From: JAFEBO01 sp036392375
GTDB lineage: Bacteria > Planctomycetota > Phycisphaerae > Phycisphaerales > UBA1924
Direction: 5' to 3'
DNA: 64,000 bases
Assembly: GCA_036392375.1 (NCBI GenBank)
Contig: DASVYC010000052.1
Coordinates: forward strand, 41,982-105,981
Shown here: in pieces, positions 25,385-35,832 of the stretch
Layout: each line of letters opens with the position of its first letter
How positions within the stretch are numbered: position 1 is the first letter of the stretch
Position numbers and translations under genes: made by a program
The notes under the pieces: model-generated
Databases searched by the model: none
What the model was told of the DNA's origin: nothing
What the model saw: the letters and a program-made list of their open reading frames with translations, nothing else

Positions 25385-27424
25385 CTATCGGCGACCCATT
25401 GCGCGTCGACCGATCGTGGTCACAACTTCTGGAACGAAGCTATTGGTGCCCGGTTCTAGAAGCTTATTGAGGTCGGTGAACATCTTCTCGAACCGCTCCA
25501 TCGCTGCGGTTTCGTCAGTAAGGGTGTAGCCAATTCCCTGACGGACCAGCCAATCGGCTGGCGCGGTGTGGTTGTAATCCACTTCGCCGGACTTCGGTAC
25601 AGGGAAGACCAGTTCGACGTGCTTTACGACTCGGCCCTCAATCGGCGATCCGTCCGCTTTTGTTGCAGAGATCGCGTTCGCGCCCTTGAGGCCGTATGTC
25701 GCGTTGACCAGCGCGACGTAGCCCGCATTGCCAAGCAGATCTTCGGTGTCCGCCTGCGGCTTGCCAGCGTAAGTGTCCACGGTCAAGATGTGGTCGGCTC
25801 GCATCAGATCCGAACTTCGCAACTTCTCGACGTCATTCTTGCCGCCGTCGGCGAAGTCGCAGAGTACCGCACAATGGAGACCGTTGCCGCCGAAGAGGCT
25901 CATGAAGGCCGAGACCTTGGAGACTCCGCCACACGGCACAACGGTCCAGCGAGGATCGAGCGAGGTTCGCCCCGCAGCGGCGAGCTTGCGGCGGAACCAG
26001 TCGATGTACAGCAGGTCTGACGGTCCTTCTACGAGAAGATTGTGTTTGCCAACGAAGAGCGACTGGGTGATCTCGTAGCCGAGGCAGGCCCGGAGCGGGA
26101 ACAGTGTGGCGCGCTCGGCCCTAAGCACCTGATCGGACACCTTGGTCCCGCGGTGCGGGTCGGCGTCTGGGTTCTCCTCGTCGCCGACCTCGCGGTACAC
26201 ATCCTCGACCGTGCGGGCGCGGAGCAGGTTTGCGGGATCAAGCATGAAAGGAGAATGCGTGGTATAGACGACTTGATAGCTCGGGGCGAGGCGTTCTTCG
26301 ATATAGCGGAGCAAATCGCCCTGCGCCGAAGCGTGCAGCGCCAAGCCCGGCTCATCGAGAAGGATAATCAGATTGTCCGCGATGTTCTTCTTCAACTGAT
26401 TGAACCAGACCAGGAACGAGAAGAACCAAACGAAGCCACTGCTTCGCTGGTCAAATCCGGTCGTAGCCCCGTGGCGAGTGTTCTCGATTCGGGTCCTGAG
26501 GATCCATCCGCTGTTGAACGGTGGCGCGTCACCTTCGCGCGCCGCGTCGAACCTGAAGTTCATCTTCAAGTACTCGTTCTGGCTCCAGTACCGAACGAGC
26601 TCTTTTGTCAGCTTGTTTGACGTCGCCTCGAGACGGGCAGATAAATCCTCAAAGCTCTTGATGGCTGCAAACTGGGCGACCGACATTCCAATCATGTCAA
26701 GGAGCGACGTGAACACTCGGTCCTCGTCAGTCTGCTGGTTGTTGCTGGTCCGCTGCGTAAAGGCGTCAACTGCAAGCTGGCCGGGCATACGAAGGTACTG
26801 CGAGAAATATGCGAACCGCGGCGTTCGCTGCCAAATCAGATTGATGACCGCCTGCTTGGCCGAGTTATCGCCGAACCGATCCTTGAGCGACTGCGCGAGC
26901 GACGCCCGCGCTTGTGCATCTTCCGCAGGGGCTGCAAGTTGCTTCGTGAGATCGCGCAGCGACGCAATACCCTTGAGCTTCATTCGCTCCTGTGCATTCA
27001 TTTCCGCAGTCTTCAGCAGGTGCTGGATCACTGCGGCTTCGTCAAAGGCGAAGTCCATCGTGACGCCATTCGCGTAGTTCTTCGCAATGGACACGTCCCC
27101 GATCTTCCTTGCTTCAGGTCCGACCAGCGCTTCGATCGCCTTCAAGTCATCCTCTTCCAAGAGCCACTTGGTCGTGATCGCCGTGGCGGGACGTTTCTCA
27201 TGCTCCGCTTGGTAGTCAGTCAACTCGTGGCGAGGATAGTCTCGGGTCACATCGAACTTCCCGTCTTCGTCGCGCACAGGCTTCAACTTGGACAGGGCCT
27301 CCAAGATTGTCGTCTTGCCTGCCTCGTTCTTGCCGACGAGACACGTCACATCTTTGTCAATAGTGAATTCGGTGGAGTCCTTGACACACTTGTACTTGGT
27401 CACATGGGCGGTCTTAAGAATCAT
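25385..27424 (-). CDS. OLD-family ATP-dependent endonuclease (AAA + TOPRIM)
   Basis: This 679-residue protein has an N-terminal SMC/RecF-like ATPase: Walker A GKNEAGKTT at residues 31-39, a signature region with RSSGFVWFFSF, Walker B NLIILLDEPGLALH and a switch-like YTTHSPFML. The C-terminal TOPRIM domain has LLVEGPSDLLYIDWF (metal-binding Glu, near residue 465) and AVLCDFADGG (Asp pair), the residues that make OLD proteins nucleases. GGAG upstream supports the ATG at 27424. No UvrD-like helicase or other GajB-type partner lies next to it, so it resembles single-gene (class 1) OLD proteins. Composition is less GC-rich than flanking truA and glycosyltransferase genes, suggesting acquisition; a phage-defence role is plausible. 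Confidence 0.85.
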   Translation of the reverse strand: MILKTAHVTKYKCVKDSTEFTIDKDVTCLVGKNEAGKTTILEALSKLKPVRDEDGKFDVTRDYPRHELTDYQAEHEKRPATAITTKWLLEEDDLKAIEALVGPEARKIGDVSIAKNYANGVTMDFAFDEAAVIQHLLKTAEMNAQERMKLKGIASLRDLTKQLAAPAEDAQARASLAQSLKDRFGDNSAKQAVINLIWQRTPRFAYFSQYLRMPGQLAVDAFTQRTSNNQQTDEDRVFTSLLDMIGMSVAQFAAIKSFEDLSARLEATSNKLTKELVRYWSQNEYLKMNFRFDAAREGDAPPFNSGWILRTRIENTRHGATTGFDQRSSGFVWFFSFLVWFNQLKKNIADNLIILLDEPGLALHASAQGDLLRYIEERLAPSYQVVYTTHSPFMLDPANLLRARTVEDVYREVGDEENPDADPHRGTKVSDQVLRAERATLFPLRACLGYEITQSLFVGKHNLLVEGPSDLLYIDWFRRKLAAAGRTSLDPRWTVVPCGGVSKVSAFMSLFGGNGLHCAVLCDFADGGKNDVEKLRSSDLMRADHILTVDTYAGKPQADTEDLLGNAGYVALVNATYGLKGANAISATKADGSPIEGRVVKHVELVFPVPKSGEVDYNHTAPADWLVRQGIGYTLTDETAAMERFEKMFTDLNKLLEPGTNSFVPEVVTTIGRRAMGRR

Positions 27425-27769
27425 GATTCAGTCTCCCGGCAAGTAGTGTGCCAGACCGAGTACCCCCATTGGGAACCCTGGAATCGCTCATTTCCAACCG
27501 ACGATCATAGAGCATGGGCTAGTCAGGCTGCCAATGAGGCAGGAAGTCGCGAGTGCCGGGGCCGACCGCCCTGTCAACCATCTTGCCAATCTGCTTGGCT
27601 TCGAGACGCCCCCGGCCTTTGCCGTGCTCCTAGACAAAATGGAGCTGTGAATCATCGGCGTGCAAGAATCCCTGGCCTGACATCGCGTAGGTGGCGTCGC
27701 GTTACTGCAGTTGAAGTGCCTTTTTGGTGAGTCACGTACGCGCAAGCGACCCAAGCCATCAATTGCGGG
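27425..27769. other. intergenic, OLD gene to truA
   Basis: I see no convincing gene, RNA or repeat in these 345 bases. A short minus-strand reading frame at 27488-27754 lacks family features. It may be boundary DNA left by insertion of the OLD gene. Confidence 0.5.
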
Positions 27770-28636
27770 TTACGCCCGGTACTTGATCCACTCCAAGCAC
27801 AACCCCGTCGGCGGCAGCGTCGGCCCTGCTCGCGTGCGGTCAAGGGATTCGAGAATGGCTTGCAGGTCCTCGGCCTTCTTGATCCCGCGTCCGACGTCGA
27901 TAAGGGTGCCGCCGATGATGCGGACCATGTTCCAGAGGAAGCCGTTGCCTTCGATGTCCATGCGGATGCGTGCGGCACCCGCGCCGATGTCGGTCCTAGT
28001 GACGGTGAGGGCGTAGATGGTGCGGACGGTGGTGAGGCGGCCGTGGCCGCTGGCGGCGAAAGCGGCGAAGTCGTGTTCGCCGATGAGCGCTTGGGCGGCA
28101 CGCTGCATGGCTTCGACGTCGAGCGTGTCCCACACGTGATGGACGTATTGACGGTCGAAGAGCGGGCGCGACTTGGCGTTGTGGAAGGTGTAGGAGTAGG
28201 CCTTGCGCTCGCACATGGCGATGGGGTGGAAGTCGTCGGGGACGAGGGCGGCGTCGAGGATGACGACATCGTCGGGGAGTTTGCCGTTGATTGCACGGGT
28301 GAGCGAGTCGGTGTTGCGTTTGATGGGCCAGCCGGTGTGGGCGTCTTCGTCGCCGCCGCAGGTGAAGGCGGCGACCTGGCCTTTGGCGTGGACGCCGCTG
28401 TCGGTGCGGGAGGCGCCGAGGACTTCGACGCGTTCGCGAACGATCTCGCGGACGGCGCGTTCGACCACGCCCTGGACGGTGCGGAGGGCGACGCGGGTCG
28501 GATCTTCGGGGGCGAGGGCGGGGTCGACGAACTTGCCCGAGCCGGTGAGGTTGGACTGTTCGAGCGTGGGTTCCTGCTTCTGCCAGCCGCAGAAGTTGGT
28601 GCCGTCGTAGGCGATGGTGAGGCGGTAGCGGGGCAC
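27770..28636 (-). CDS. truA: tRNA pseudouridine(38-40) synthase
   Basis: This 288-residue enzyme isomerises uridines in the anticodon arm. It starts RYRLTIAYDGTNFCGWQKQ, carries the catalytic Asp in GASRTDSGVHAKGQ, and has the C-terminal FLWNMVRIIGGTLIDVGRG. Between the N-terminal strand and RTVQG there is an insertion of roughly 30 residues (PTLEQSNLTGSG onward) compared with E. coli TruA. GTG at 28636 is chosen because it immediately precedes the first strand; the longer upstream reading is made of heptamer repeats and is not protein-like. Confidence 0.93.
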   Translation of the reverse strand: MPRYRLTIAYDGTNFCGWQKQEPTLEQSNLTGSGKFVDPALAPEDPTRVALRTVQGVVERAVREIVRERVEVLGASRTDSGVHAKGQVAAFTCGGDEDAHTGWPIKRNTDSLTRAINGKLPDDVVILDAALVPDDFHPIAMCERKAYSYTFHNAKSRPLFDRQYVHHVWDTLDVEAMQRAAQALIGEHDFAAFAASGHGRLTTVRTIYALTVTRTDIGAGAARIRMDIEGNGFLWNMVRIIGGTLIDVGRGIKKAEDLQAILESLDRTRAGPTLPPTGLCLEWIKYRA

Positions 28637-28650
28637 GGGGGAGGCTCGGG

Positions 28651-28692
28651 AGCAATCGGAAATGGTCAAATGGCAAGTAGCAAAGGACCAAG
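28651..28692. repeat. degenerate heptamer array upstream of truA
   Basis: Six 7-nt units in register on the minus strand: CTTGGTC, CTTTGCT, ACTTGCC, ATTTGAC, CATTTCC, GATTGCT. They are related to the ATTTGCC units near fabG. The array ends 14 nt before the truA start. Confidence 0.7.
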
Positions 28693-28743
28693 GGGAGCGA
28701 CGCGTGGGCAAGGTAGCTGCATCGAATCTGTGTACGAGTCGTT

Positions 28744-30891
28744 CTAGCGGGTTGCCAGTGCGGCCTTGATCGCGGCGACGGCTTCGGGGGAGTGGGCTTC
28801 GAGCTGGGTGCGGAGGAGGTCGGCGTAGCGGCCGCCGGCGGCGAGGAGGGTTTCGTGGTTGCCGGTCTCGATGACGCGGCCTTGCTCGAGGACGACGATG
28901 AGGTTGGCGTTGCGGATGGTGCTGAGGCGGTGGGCGATGACGAAGCTGGTGCGGCCCTTCATGAGGCCGGTGAGGCTGCGCTGGATCATCGCCTCGCTCT
29001 CGGCGTCGAGGTTGCTGGTGGCCTCGTCGAGGATGAGGATGAGCGGATCAGCGAAGAGGGCTCTGGCGATGGCGAGGCGCTGCTTCTGGCCGCCGCTGAG
29101 ACGGACGCCGCGTTCGCCGATGATGGTGTCGTAGCCGTGCTCGAGGTTTTCGATGAACTCGGCGGCGTTGGCGGCGTGCGCGGCGGCCTTGACGCTTCTG
29201 AGCACGGCCTCACGAGAGGGCAGGCCTTCGCCCTCGCTGTCGATCCGGCCGTAGGCGATGTTCTCGGCGACGCTGCCGTCGAAGAGGAAGACGTCTTGTT
29301 CGACGATGCCGAGGAGGCGGCGGTAGTGGCGAACCTGGATCTCGCGAAGATCGACGCCGTCGAGGAGGATGCGTCCGGCGGGGAGGATGATGCCCTCGTC
29401 GGGGATGGGGACGGGGCAGGGGTCGTAGAAGCGTGCGATGAGGTTGCAGAGGGTGGTCTTGCCGCTGCCGCTGGCGCCGACGAGGGCGACTGTGGTGCCG
29501 GGCGGGACGTCGAGCGAGATATCGCGAAGGACGGGGCGTGGTGTGTCGTCGCGCTTGGGGGATGGCTCGGCCTTGGGCTCTTCCATGGCGCGGCCGCCGC
29601 GGACTTTGCTGGACTGCACGGGGTAGGCGAAGCTGACGCGGTCCAGGGTGATGCGGCCCAGGACCTTGGCGCGGTCGAGGGGTTTCTCGCGTGATTCGTC
29701 CTGCTGGAACTCTCGGGGTTCGGCGAGGATGTCGAGGATGCGGTCGAAGCCGGCGAGGTTGGTCTGGACGGCGGTTGCGGTGTTGGTGAGGGTTTCGAGG
29801 GGGCTGAGGAGCATGAGGAGGTAGCTGGTGAACATCATCACCTGGCCGATGGTGAGTTCGCCGCGGATGACCTGGGACCCGCCGTAGATGAGGACGCCGG
29901 TGGAGGCGACGGGGATGAGCATGGACCAGAGGACTTCGAGGATGCGGGACCACCACCAGACGAGGATCTCCTGGCGGGACATGAAGTGTCCGGCGCGGGT
30001 GAAGCGGCCGGACTCGGAGAGCTCGCGTGAGAAGCCGCGGACGACGCGCATGCCGCCGAAGGCCTCGGTGGTCTGGGCGTCGATGCCGGAGCGGGTGATG
30101 CGGATGTCGCGGAAGAGTGGGCGGATGCGGCTGATCCAGGTGCGGTGGCTGAGCCAGACGGCGGGGATGAGCAGGAGGCCGCCGACGAGCATGCGCCAGT
30201 CCACGACGGCGAGGATGACGAGGGTGCCGAGGAGCTGGACGACGGCGCGGGTGGGGTTGTAGATGAGGCTGAAGAGGAGTTCGGCGGAGGCGCCGGCGTC
30301 TTCGCGGAGGACGCTGACCATGCCGCCGGTCTTGATCTGCTGGACGCGGTGGAGGGGCAGGCGGACGGCGTGATCAAAGACCTTCTTGCGCATCGAGGCC
30401 TGGACGCGCTTGGTGAGGCGGGTCATCTGCCAGCGGCCCCACATCCAGATGAGAACGCTGGCGCAGGAGACCAGAACCATCGCGGCGCCGAGGGCCCAGA
30501 GCAAGTTGATGCGGTCGGTGCGGGTGACGGCGGCGGGGTCGATGTCGATGCCGAAGGCGGAGAGCAGTTCCTTGGCGCGGGGCGGGATGCCGGCTGGGCC
30601 GGGGTTGTCGGTGACGATGTAGTCGATGGTGATGAGCGTGCTGGCGGGCATCACGAGGCTGATGCACGTGGCGACGGTGACGGTGGCGACCGCGAGATAG
30701 ATGGTGGAGTGAAAGGAGAGGAGCTCGGCCCAGAAGAGGCGGAAGAGGTCAAAGAAGCCGCGGCTGCGTTTGCCCTTCTTCTCGCGTGAGCCGGAAGCCT
30801 CGGCGGAATCGAGCTTGGCCCAGGCGGGGTCTTTGCTCTTGACGAGGTAGTCGCGATAGCGTGTGCGGCTGCTCCGCCGCTGGAAAAGCAT
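28744..30891 (-). CDS. ABC exporter, fused permease-ATPase (MsbA-like)
   Basis: This 715-residue half-transporter has a cytoplasmic N-terminus of about 50 residues, six membrane helices (about residues 58-350) and an ATPase domain with Walker A GASGSGKTT, signature LSGGQKQR, Walker B LILILDEATSNLD and H-loop AHRLST. It would act as a homodimer exporting lipid, peptide or drug substrates. An extra charged loop (VRGGRAMEEPKAEPSPKRDD) lies at the start of the ATPase domain. TAGACT five bases before the ATG suggests leaderless expression. Substrate unknown; no partner permease nearby. Confidence 0.9.
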   Translation of the reverse strand: MLFQRRSSRTRYRDYLVKSKDPAWAKLDSAEASGSREKKGKRSRGFFDLFRLFWAELLSFHSTIYLAVATVTVATCISLVMPASTLITIDYIVTDNPGPAGIPPRAKELLSAFGIDIDPAAVTRTDRINLLWALGAAMVLVSCASVLIWMWGRWQMTRLTKRVQASMRKKVFDHAVRLPLHRVQQIKTGGMVSVLREDAGASAELLFSLIYNPTRAVVQLLGTLVILAVVDWRMLVGGLLLIPAVWLSHRTWISRIRPLFRDIRITRSGIDAQTTEAFGGMRVVRGFSRELSESGRFTRAGHFMSRQEILVWWWSRILEVLWSMLIPVASTGVLIYGGSQVIRGELTIGQVMMFTSYLLMLLSPLETLTNTATAVQTNLAGFDRILDILAEPREFQQDESREKPLDRAKVLGRITLDRVSFAYPVQSSKVRGGRAMEEPKAEPSPKRDDTPRPVLRDISLDVPPGTTVALVGASGSGKTTLCNLIARFYDPCPVPIPDEGIILPAGRILLDGVDLREIQVRHYRRLLGIVEQDVFLFDGSVAENIAYGRIDSEGEGLPSREAVLRSVKAAAHAANAAEFIENLEHGYDTIIGERGVRLSGGQKQRLAIARALFADPLILILDEATSNLDAESEAMIQRSLTGLMKGRTSFVIAHRLSTIRNANLIVVLEQGRVIETGNHETLLAAGGRYADLLRTQLEAHSPEAVAAIKAALATR

Positions 30892-30896
30892 GCGGG

Positions 30897-30902
30897 AGTC
30901 TA
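30897..30902 (-). promoter_or_regulatory. -10 element TAGACT, ABC exporter
   Basis: On the minus strand TAGACT is followed by CCCGC (5 nt) and then the ATG; no Shine-Dalgarno. Confidence 0.45.
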
Positions 30903-30928
30903 TTGCGGCAGGATGAAGCGGGAGCGCA

Positions 30929-31564
30929 TCAGGCGGCGGACCGCAGCTCGTCGTATCGGCGGCGCAGGCTCTCGTCGCGGAGCACCATGTAGCACTTGCT
31001 GATGCGGGCGAACTTGCGGCTCGACTCTTCGTCGGGCGCGTAATCGGGGTGGTACTGGCGGGCCAGGCGGCGGTAGGCGGAGCGGATCTCGTCGGCGCTG
31101 GCGCTTGGGGCGACGCCGAGCGTGGCGTAGAGGTCCTCGACTTCGGCGGTGGTGGGGAGCAGCTCGCGACCGGCGGCGGCGGTGTCGAGGAGGCGTTCGA
31201 CGTCGGCGCGGGTCTGGGCGTCGGCCTCGAAGAAATGCAGGCCGATGTTCCAGACGGACTTGTCGACCTGGCTGGTCCAGGCGACGCGGGTGAGGACGAA
31301 GATGCGGACGTCGCCGCAGGTGAGCGAGATCTCGAAGACGTGGCCGCGCTTCACCGTGGGCTCGGTGTTGGAGACGATGCGGGCGCCCTCGGTGGAGAGG
31401 TCGACGATGCTGCCCAGGGCGCAGTCGGTGAGGCGGGTGTCGTAGCGCTTGGAGGTGCGGGTGAACTTGGGCTGCTCCTTGGGCTGCCCTTTGTGCTGCC
31501 CATTGGTGGGCGCCTGACCGGCGTCGGCCTTGGTCTTCTTGAGCTTGTCCACGAACCAGCGCAT
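30929..31564 (-). CDS. PilZ-DnaJ fusion protein
   Basis: This 211-residue protein has a short charged N-terminus, a PilZ-like domain (about residues 38-125: KRYDTR, DLSTEGARIVSN, RVAWTSQ, WNIGLHFFE) and a C-terminal J domain (residues 144-211) with the HPD tripeptide in ARQYHPDYAP at 172-174. J domains stimulate Hsp70/DnaK; PilZ domains bind c-di-GMP. The arginine motif (KRYDTR) and D-x-S-x-x-G are only partly canonical, so ligand binding is uncertain. The ATG at 31564 begins the first helix; GATACC a few bases upstream may be its -10. It is divergent from uvrB. The fusion is unusual. Confidence 0.8.
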   Translation of the reverse strand: MRWFVDKLKKTKADAGQAPTNGQHKGQPKEQPKFTRTSKRYDTRLTDCALGSIVDLSTEGARIVSNTEPTVKRGHVFEISLTCGDVRIFVLTRVAWTSQVDKSVWNIGLHFFEADAQTRADVERLLDTAAAGRELLPTTAEVEDLYATLGVAPSASADEIRSAYRRLARQYHPDYAPDEESSRKFARISKCYMVLRDESLRRRYDELRSAA

Positions 31565-31744
31565 GCAGGGGTATCGGCAGGGTGCGTGCTCGGGACAATC
31601 AGAGCGGTGACGGGCTGGGGCGGTCGCCTTGGTGGATGGGACGGTCGGGTCGGGCGTGCGGGTTGGGCGAGGCAAAGGGATTGGTTTTCGGGCGTTCTTC
31701 GGTTCGGTGAAGCGTGCTCGCGTGGGGGGCGTCGGTGCGGCGGA

Positions 31745-31750
31745 TACCCT
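31745..31750 (+). promoter_or_regulatory. -10 element TACCCT, uvrB
   Basis: TACCCT lies 7 nt before the uvrB ATG, with no Shine-Dalgarno between. Confidence 0.4.
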
Positions 31751-31757
31751 CGCAGCG

Positions 31758-34019
<2,262 letters not shown>

Positions 34020-34034
34020 GGGAGGGATGGGGAA

Positions 34035-34139
34035 GGCATCGAGGCATCGAGGCATCAAGGCATCAAGGCATCAAGGCATCAAGGCATCAAGGCATCAAGG
34101 CATCAAGGCATCAAGGCATCCAGGGCATCGAGGCATCGA
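34035..34139. repeat. tandem octamer GGCATCAA/GGCATCGA (13 copies)
   Basis: Two GGCATCGA, eight perfect GGCATCAA, one GGCATCCA, one extra G, then two GGCATCGA, in strict 8-nt register. It lies between convergent uvrB and the anti-sigma operon. Units of the same octamer overlap the fabD stop (10329-10357). Confidence 0.95.
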
Positions 34140-34160
34140 GGCGATGAGTTCTTGGGAATG

Positions 34161-34188
34161 AAAAAGCAGCCGTTGCCGGCTGCTTTTT
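34161..34188 (-). terminator. bidirectional rho-independent terminator
   Basis: AAAAAGCAGCCG-TTGC-CGGCTGCTTTTT is a perfect 12-bp stem with T runs on both strands. It serves the anti-sigma operon (minus) and can also stop uvrB transcription (plus). Confidence 0.9.
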
Positions 34189-34211
34189 GGACATTTGCTG
34201 TTTGCGACCTG

Positions 34212-35033
34212 TTATTTCTCCGGCGCCTTCGCCAAGAGCAGCAGGCGTTCCTTCTTCGTGACCACGACGCCGCCGGGGATCTCGATGGTGACGGCGAAGA
34301 GGGCGGGATCCTTGACGAGGAGCTTGGGTTGGACGGGGACGATGAGATCTCCGGTGGTGGGATCCTGGGTGGCCTTGGAGATGTCGAAGACGCCGCCGTC
34401 GACGGGGAACTCGTCCTGACGGCCCTTGTCGAAGATCCAGAGCTGGTACTGCTGGACGCGCGGGTCGTTGGCGGCGAGGCCCTTGAAGCGCATGAAGCCG
34501 CGCTGCTCCTTGCTGTTCCAGACGATGTCGCCGCTGACGCCCTTGGCGTCCTTGTCCTCGGTGGTGGACCAGGCGACGGTCTGGGTCTCGGCTTGCTGCA
34601 GCAGATCGACGCGGGCCTGCCAGGCGGGCGCGGGCGGGGCGGGGGGCTTGTTCCAGGCGAAGATGGCGAAGGCGATGGAGGCGGCGGCGGTGAGCCACGC
34701 GACCATCTCGCGGGGACGCATGCCGGGAGCGGTGGTGTTGGAGGTGGTATTGGTGGGGGTGCGGGCGGCGGGGCGTGCGATGGTCTCGACGCCCTTGGCG
34801 AGCAGGCGAGCGCGAACGTCGGGGGCGAGGGGCTTGGCCTCGATCGACCAGTTGGCAATGGTCGCGCCGCTGAGGCGGTTGAAGTCGGCGGCGGCGGCAT
34901 CGGCCAGAGCGCGGTCGGCGGGCGGGAGCTGCGAGAGCAGGCTGTCGAGTTCCTGGCGCTCCGCGGCGTCGAGGCCGCCTGCGCTGGCGCCGGCGAGCAA
35001 GTCGATGACGCGATCCAGAGGCTGCGTGCTCAT
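34212..35033 (-). CDS. anti-sigma factor (RskA-like)
   Basis: This 273-residue membrane protein is encoded right after an ECF sigma gene with an ATGA overlap. The N-terminal cytoplasmic part (residues 1-105) has a helical anti-sigma layout (LLAGASAGGLDAAERQELDSLL). One membrane helix lies around residues 108-126. The extracytoplasmic part (QYQLWIFDKGRQDEFPVDGGVFDI, then VTIEIPGGVVVTKKERLLLLAK) matches the C-terminal domain of anti-sigma-K factors. The usual zinc-binding HxxxCxxC motif is absent. The terminator at 34161-34188 closes the operon. Confidence 0.85.
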   Translation of the reverse strand: MSTQPLDRVIDLLAGASAGGLDAAERQELDSLLSQLPPADRALADAAAADFNRLSGATIANWSIEAKPLAPDVRARLLAKGVETIARPAARTPTNTTSNTTAPGMRPREMVAWLTAAASIAFAIFAWNKPPAPPAPAWQARVDLLQQAETQTVAWSTTEDKDAKGVSGDIVWNSKEQRGFMRFKGLAANDPRVQQYQLWIFDKGRQDEFPVDGGVFDISKATQDPTTGDLIVPVQPKLLVKDPALFAVTIEIPGGVVVTKKERLLLLAKAPEK

Positions 35034-35581
35034 GACGCGACCTCCTTTCGCGGGCCGGCGAGGGCTTCACGCATGCGCATGAGCCCGCGACGGATGCGGG
35101 ACTTGACGGTGCCGACGGGTGCCTCCACGAGCGTCGCGATCCGCTCGTGCGGCACACCGTGGTAGAGCGAGTACCAGAGGACCTGCTGCTCGTCCTTGTC
35201 GAGGCCCTTGAAGGCCTCGGCGGCGAGGCGGAGGTCGTCGCGGTCGGAGGTGTGGTCGCTGTGGGGCTTGGTCTCGGCGAGGGCGGCGGGGTTTTCGACG
35301 TGCAGAGTGGGGCGGCGCGCGGCGCGGCGGACGCGGTCGATGAGGCGGTGATGGGCGATGGTCGCGATGAAGGCGGCCTCCGAGCCGAGCGCGGGGTCGA
35401 ATCGTGCCGCGCTCTTCCAGACTTCCACGAACACTTCCTGCACCGCGTCCTCGATGTCCTCGCCGAGGGGGCGCAGATAGCGATCGGCCAGGCCCCAGAC
35501 CATACCTCCGAATTCATCGAGGCACGCCGCGACTGCGGCGTTGTCACCTCGAGCGATTCGTTGAAGGGTCGTGTCCGGCAC
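35030..35581 (-). CDS. ECF RNA polymerase sigma factor
   Basis: This 183-residue protein has sigma region 2 (ADRYLRPLGEDIEDAVQEVFVEVWKSAARFDP with the -10 recognition helix) and region 4 (YHGVPHERIATLVEAPVGTVKSRIRRGLMRMREAL, the -35 recognition helix-turn-helix), separated by a short linker. It starts with GTG at 35581. The anti-sigma gene overlaps its stop by four bases, so output is coupled. It is divergent from the DUF4394-like surface gene, a possible target. Confidence 0.92.
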   Translation of the reverse strand: MPDTTLQRIARGDNAAVAACLDEFGGMVWGLADRYLRPLGEDIEDAVQEVFVEVWKSAARFDPALGSEAAFIATIAHHRLIDRVRRAARRPTLHVENPAALAETKPHSDHTSDRDDLRLAAEAFKGLDKDEQQVLWYSLYHGVPHERIATLVEAPVGTVKSRIRRGLMRMREALAGPRKEVAS

Positions 35582-35832
35582 CGGGGGAGGGCTCCGAGCG
35601 TGTTCGACCTTCTTTCGACGCGAACGGCCGGCGGATGTCAGATTTCGGAGAGTATTTCGCGCGGTTCAAAATCCGTGTGAGGCGAGGCCTCGGAACAGGG
35701 GCGTCCGATTCGAACATCGTGGCGTGCGACCGGCCGTTCTGCGGAGCTCCTCCCGCTGGCGCTCGGCGGTGGTGGTGCGCTGTGAGCGAATCGGCCTTCC
35801 GAAAGGAAGGGAGAGGAAGAAGGAGATTCACG

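Noticed and set aside
25385..27424. Gabija system (GajA-GajB)
   Set aside because: The OLD-like gene fits GajA in outline, but no UvrD-like GajB gene is next to it.
27488..27754. 88-residue minus-strand frame in the OLD-truA gap
   Set aside because: No ribosome-binding site and no family features; composition is not gene-like.
34035..34139. CRISPR-like direct repeats
   Set aside because: The units are 8 nt with no spacers, so this is a simple tandem array.
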